The translations under genes and the position numbers were made by a program. Shown one piece after another: positions 63,228-64,000 of a stretch of 64,000 nt of DNA (position 1 is the first letter of the stretch; each line of letters opens with the position of its first letter). A model generated the notes under the pieces. It had not been told where the DNA came from. It searched no databases and saw nothing but the letters and a program-made list of their open reading frames with translations. Source of the stretch: Clostridiales bacterium (GTDB lineage: Bacteria > Bacillota > Clostridia > Lachnospirales > Lachnospiraceae); contig JAMPHY010000004.1 of assembly GCA_023663185.1 (NCBI GenBank), forward strand, positions 124,001 to 188,000, written 5' to 3'.

Positions 63228-63767
63228 ATGGAGATGGAGAAATTTGAACGTCTGGGCAGGACGCTTGTACATAAGGGCGCAATTATAGACTACTATCAGG
63301 ACACGATTAAAGTGCCTAACGGTAATGTCGTAAAATGGGACTTTATCGCGCATAAGGGTGCGGCGGCAGTCGTAGCGGTAAATGACGAGGGCAAGCTTCT
63401 TATGGTAAGGCAGTATCGAAACGCGCTTGACAGAGAGACGCTTGAAATACCGGCAGGCGGGCTTAACAGTGTCGATGAGCCGACTGATGTAGCGGCTGCA
63501 AGGGAACTGGAAGAAGAGACCGGTTATAAAGCGGGCAGACTCAAACTGCTTATTACGATTCGCACTACCGTTGCCTTTTGTAATGAAAAAATAGACGTAT
63601 ATGTTGCCACGGATTTAAAGCCAAGCGTACAAAATCTGGACGAAGACGAGTTTATAGGAATAGAGACATATTCGATTGACGAGCTTGCACAGATGGTCTA
63701 TGAAGGCAAGATTGAAGACGGCAAGACGATAGCGTCATTGATGGCGTATAAAAATAAATATTGCTGA
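63228..63767 (+). CDS. NUDIX hydrolase, ADP-ribose pyrophosphatase type
   Basis: 179 residues. The Nudix box is seen as AGGLNSVDEPTDVAAARELE followed by EETGY (about residues 73-98), with the NudF-type segment VRQYRNALDRETLEIPAG in front. It hydrolyses ADP-ribose and related compounds. Start is ATG 63228 with GGGGAGG upstream; ATG 63234 is also possible. In Clostridia this gene commonly precedes spoIIM, as seems to be the case here. Confidence 0.92.
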   Translation: MEMEKFERLGRTLVHKGAIIDYYQDTIKVPNGNVVKWDFIAHKGAAAVVAVNDEGKLLMVRQYRNALDRETLEIPAGGLNSVDEPTDVAAARELEEETGYKAGRLKLLITIRTTVAFCNEKIDVYVATDLKPSVQNLDEDEFIGIETYSIDELAQMVYEGKIEDGKTIASLMAYKNKYC

Positions 63768-63794
63768 TGCTAGGATTGATACCGTGGTTATGAA

Positions 63795-63827
63795 GGGTGC
63801 ATTTCTGTAAGGAAGTGCGCCTTTTTT
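63795..63827 (+). terminator. Rho-independent terminator after the NUDIX gene
   Basis: GGGTGC...GTGCGCC forms a stem with wobble pairs and a short loop and is followed by six T residues (63822-63827). Confidence 0.8.
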
Positions 63828-63917
63828 GCGTATATGCCGGAAAACCTTAACATATATTGTATATTAGGAAAACACAACTATTTAACATATACTGAACAGT
63901 TACAGGAAGGCGTATAC

Positions 63918-64000
63918 ATGATATCGGGACAACAGGGGAAAAGCAGCTACTATCTGCTGTATTTATTTATGATAGGGCTGTTTTTGGGAATTTTATTTGT
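63918..64000 (+). CDS. spoIIM: Probable stage II sporulation protein M, 5' end only
   Basis: The last 27 codons start MISGQQGKSSYYLLYLF and run into a hydrophobic helix that continues off the window. AGGAAGG at 63904-63910 is a good ribosome site. The position after the NUDIX gene and the early membrane helix fit SpoIIM, a membrane protein of the engulfment complex, but too little sequence is present to be sure. Confidence 0.5.
   Translation, partial: MISGQQGKSSYYLLYLFMIGLFLGILF

Overview
The window is a chromosomal segment of a sporulating member of the Clostridia, most likely family Lachnospiraceae. This rests on a near-complete spoIIIA operon, spoIVB, spo0A, a spoVB-type flippase, CotF-like coat proteins, the neighbourhoods nusB-xseA-xseB-ispA-dxs-tlyA-nadK-recN-spoIVB and yicC-remA-rpoZ-rimO-pgsA-cinA-recA-recX-rny, and a moderately AT-rich composition. 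No rRNA, tRNA, CRISPR array, integrase or recognisable IS transposase was seen. Everything here comes from reading the sequence; no database search was run.

Layout. 1-4719: spoIIIAA (3' end only) to spoIIIAH, the channel between mother cell and forespore. 4810-8969: deoB, prfC and a secreted transglutaminase-like protein. 9071-19442: an Asp23 protein, then nusB, xseA, xseB, ispA, dxs, tlyA, nadK, recN and spoIVB. 19443-42136: about 22.7 kb of accessory DNA lying between spoIVB and spo0A, which are normally neighbours. It holds a MerR regulator, a 5002-residue GC-rich surface protein, a small JAMM-motif ORF with a 65-residue partner, a detached copy of the spoIVB 3' tail, three Rpn/PD-(D/E)XK family genes and an orphan GHKL sensor kinase. 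42137-46550: spo0A, glgA, a flippase and two small coat-like proteins. 46547-48343 (minus): rqcH/fbpA. 48603-55399: yicC, remA, rpoZ, rimO, pgsA, cinA and a membrane protein with a long Asn/Gln/Tyr repeat. 55543-57909 (minus): an ABC exporter with its TetR regulator. 58379 to the end: recA, recX, rny, a class Ic aspartate aminotransferase, a NUDIX hydrolase and the start of a probable spoIIM.

The strongest observation is at spo0A. Its encoded protein is 175 residues instead of about 270. It keeps an intact DNA-binding domain and the first strand-helix-strand of the receiver, but the receiver core with the phosphorylated Asp is missing. It lies directly downstream of the accessory island, which itself contains a spoIVB tail remnant at 36360-36452. 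The window therefore suggests that the spoIVB-spo0A locus was rearranged, and that either the sporulation switch here works without phosphorelay input or another Spo0A exists elsewhere in the genome.

Other unusual items are a two-copy family of about 140-bp hairpins whose cores match but whose long perfect arms do not, 48-bp direct repeats flanking the spoIVB remnant plus an Rpn gene, a strong internal ribosome binding site inside that Rpn gene, in-frame variable-number repeats in the giant gene, a repeat-extended TlyA, and the apparent absence of gmk and argR from their usual positions.
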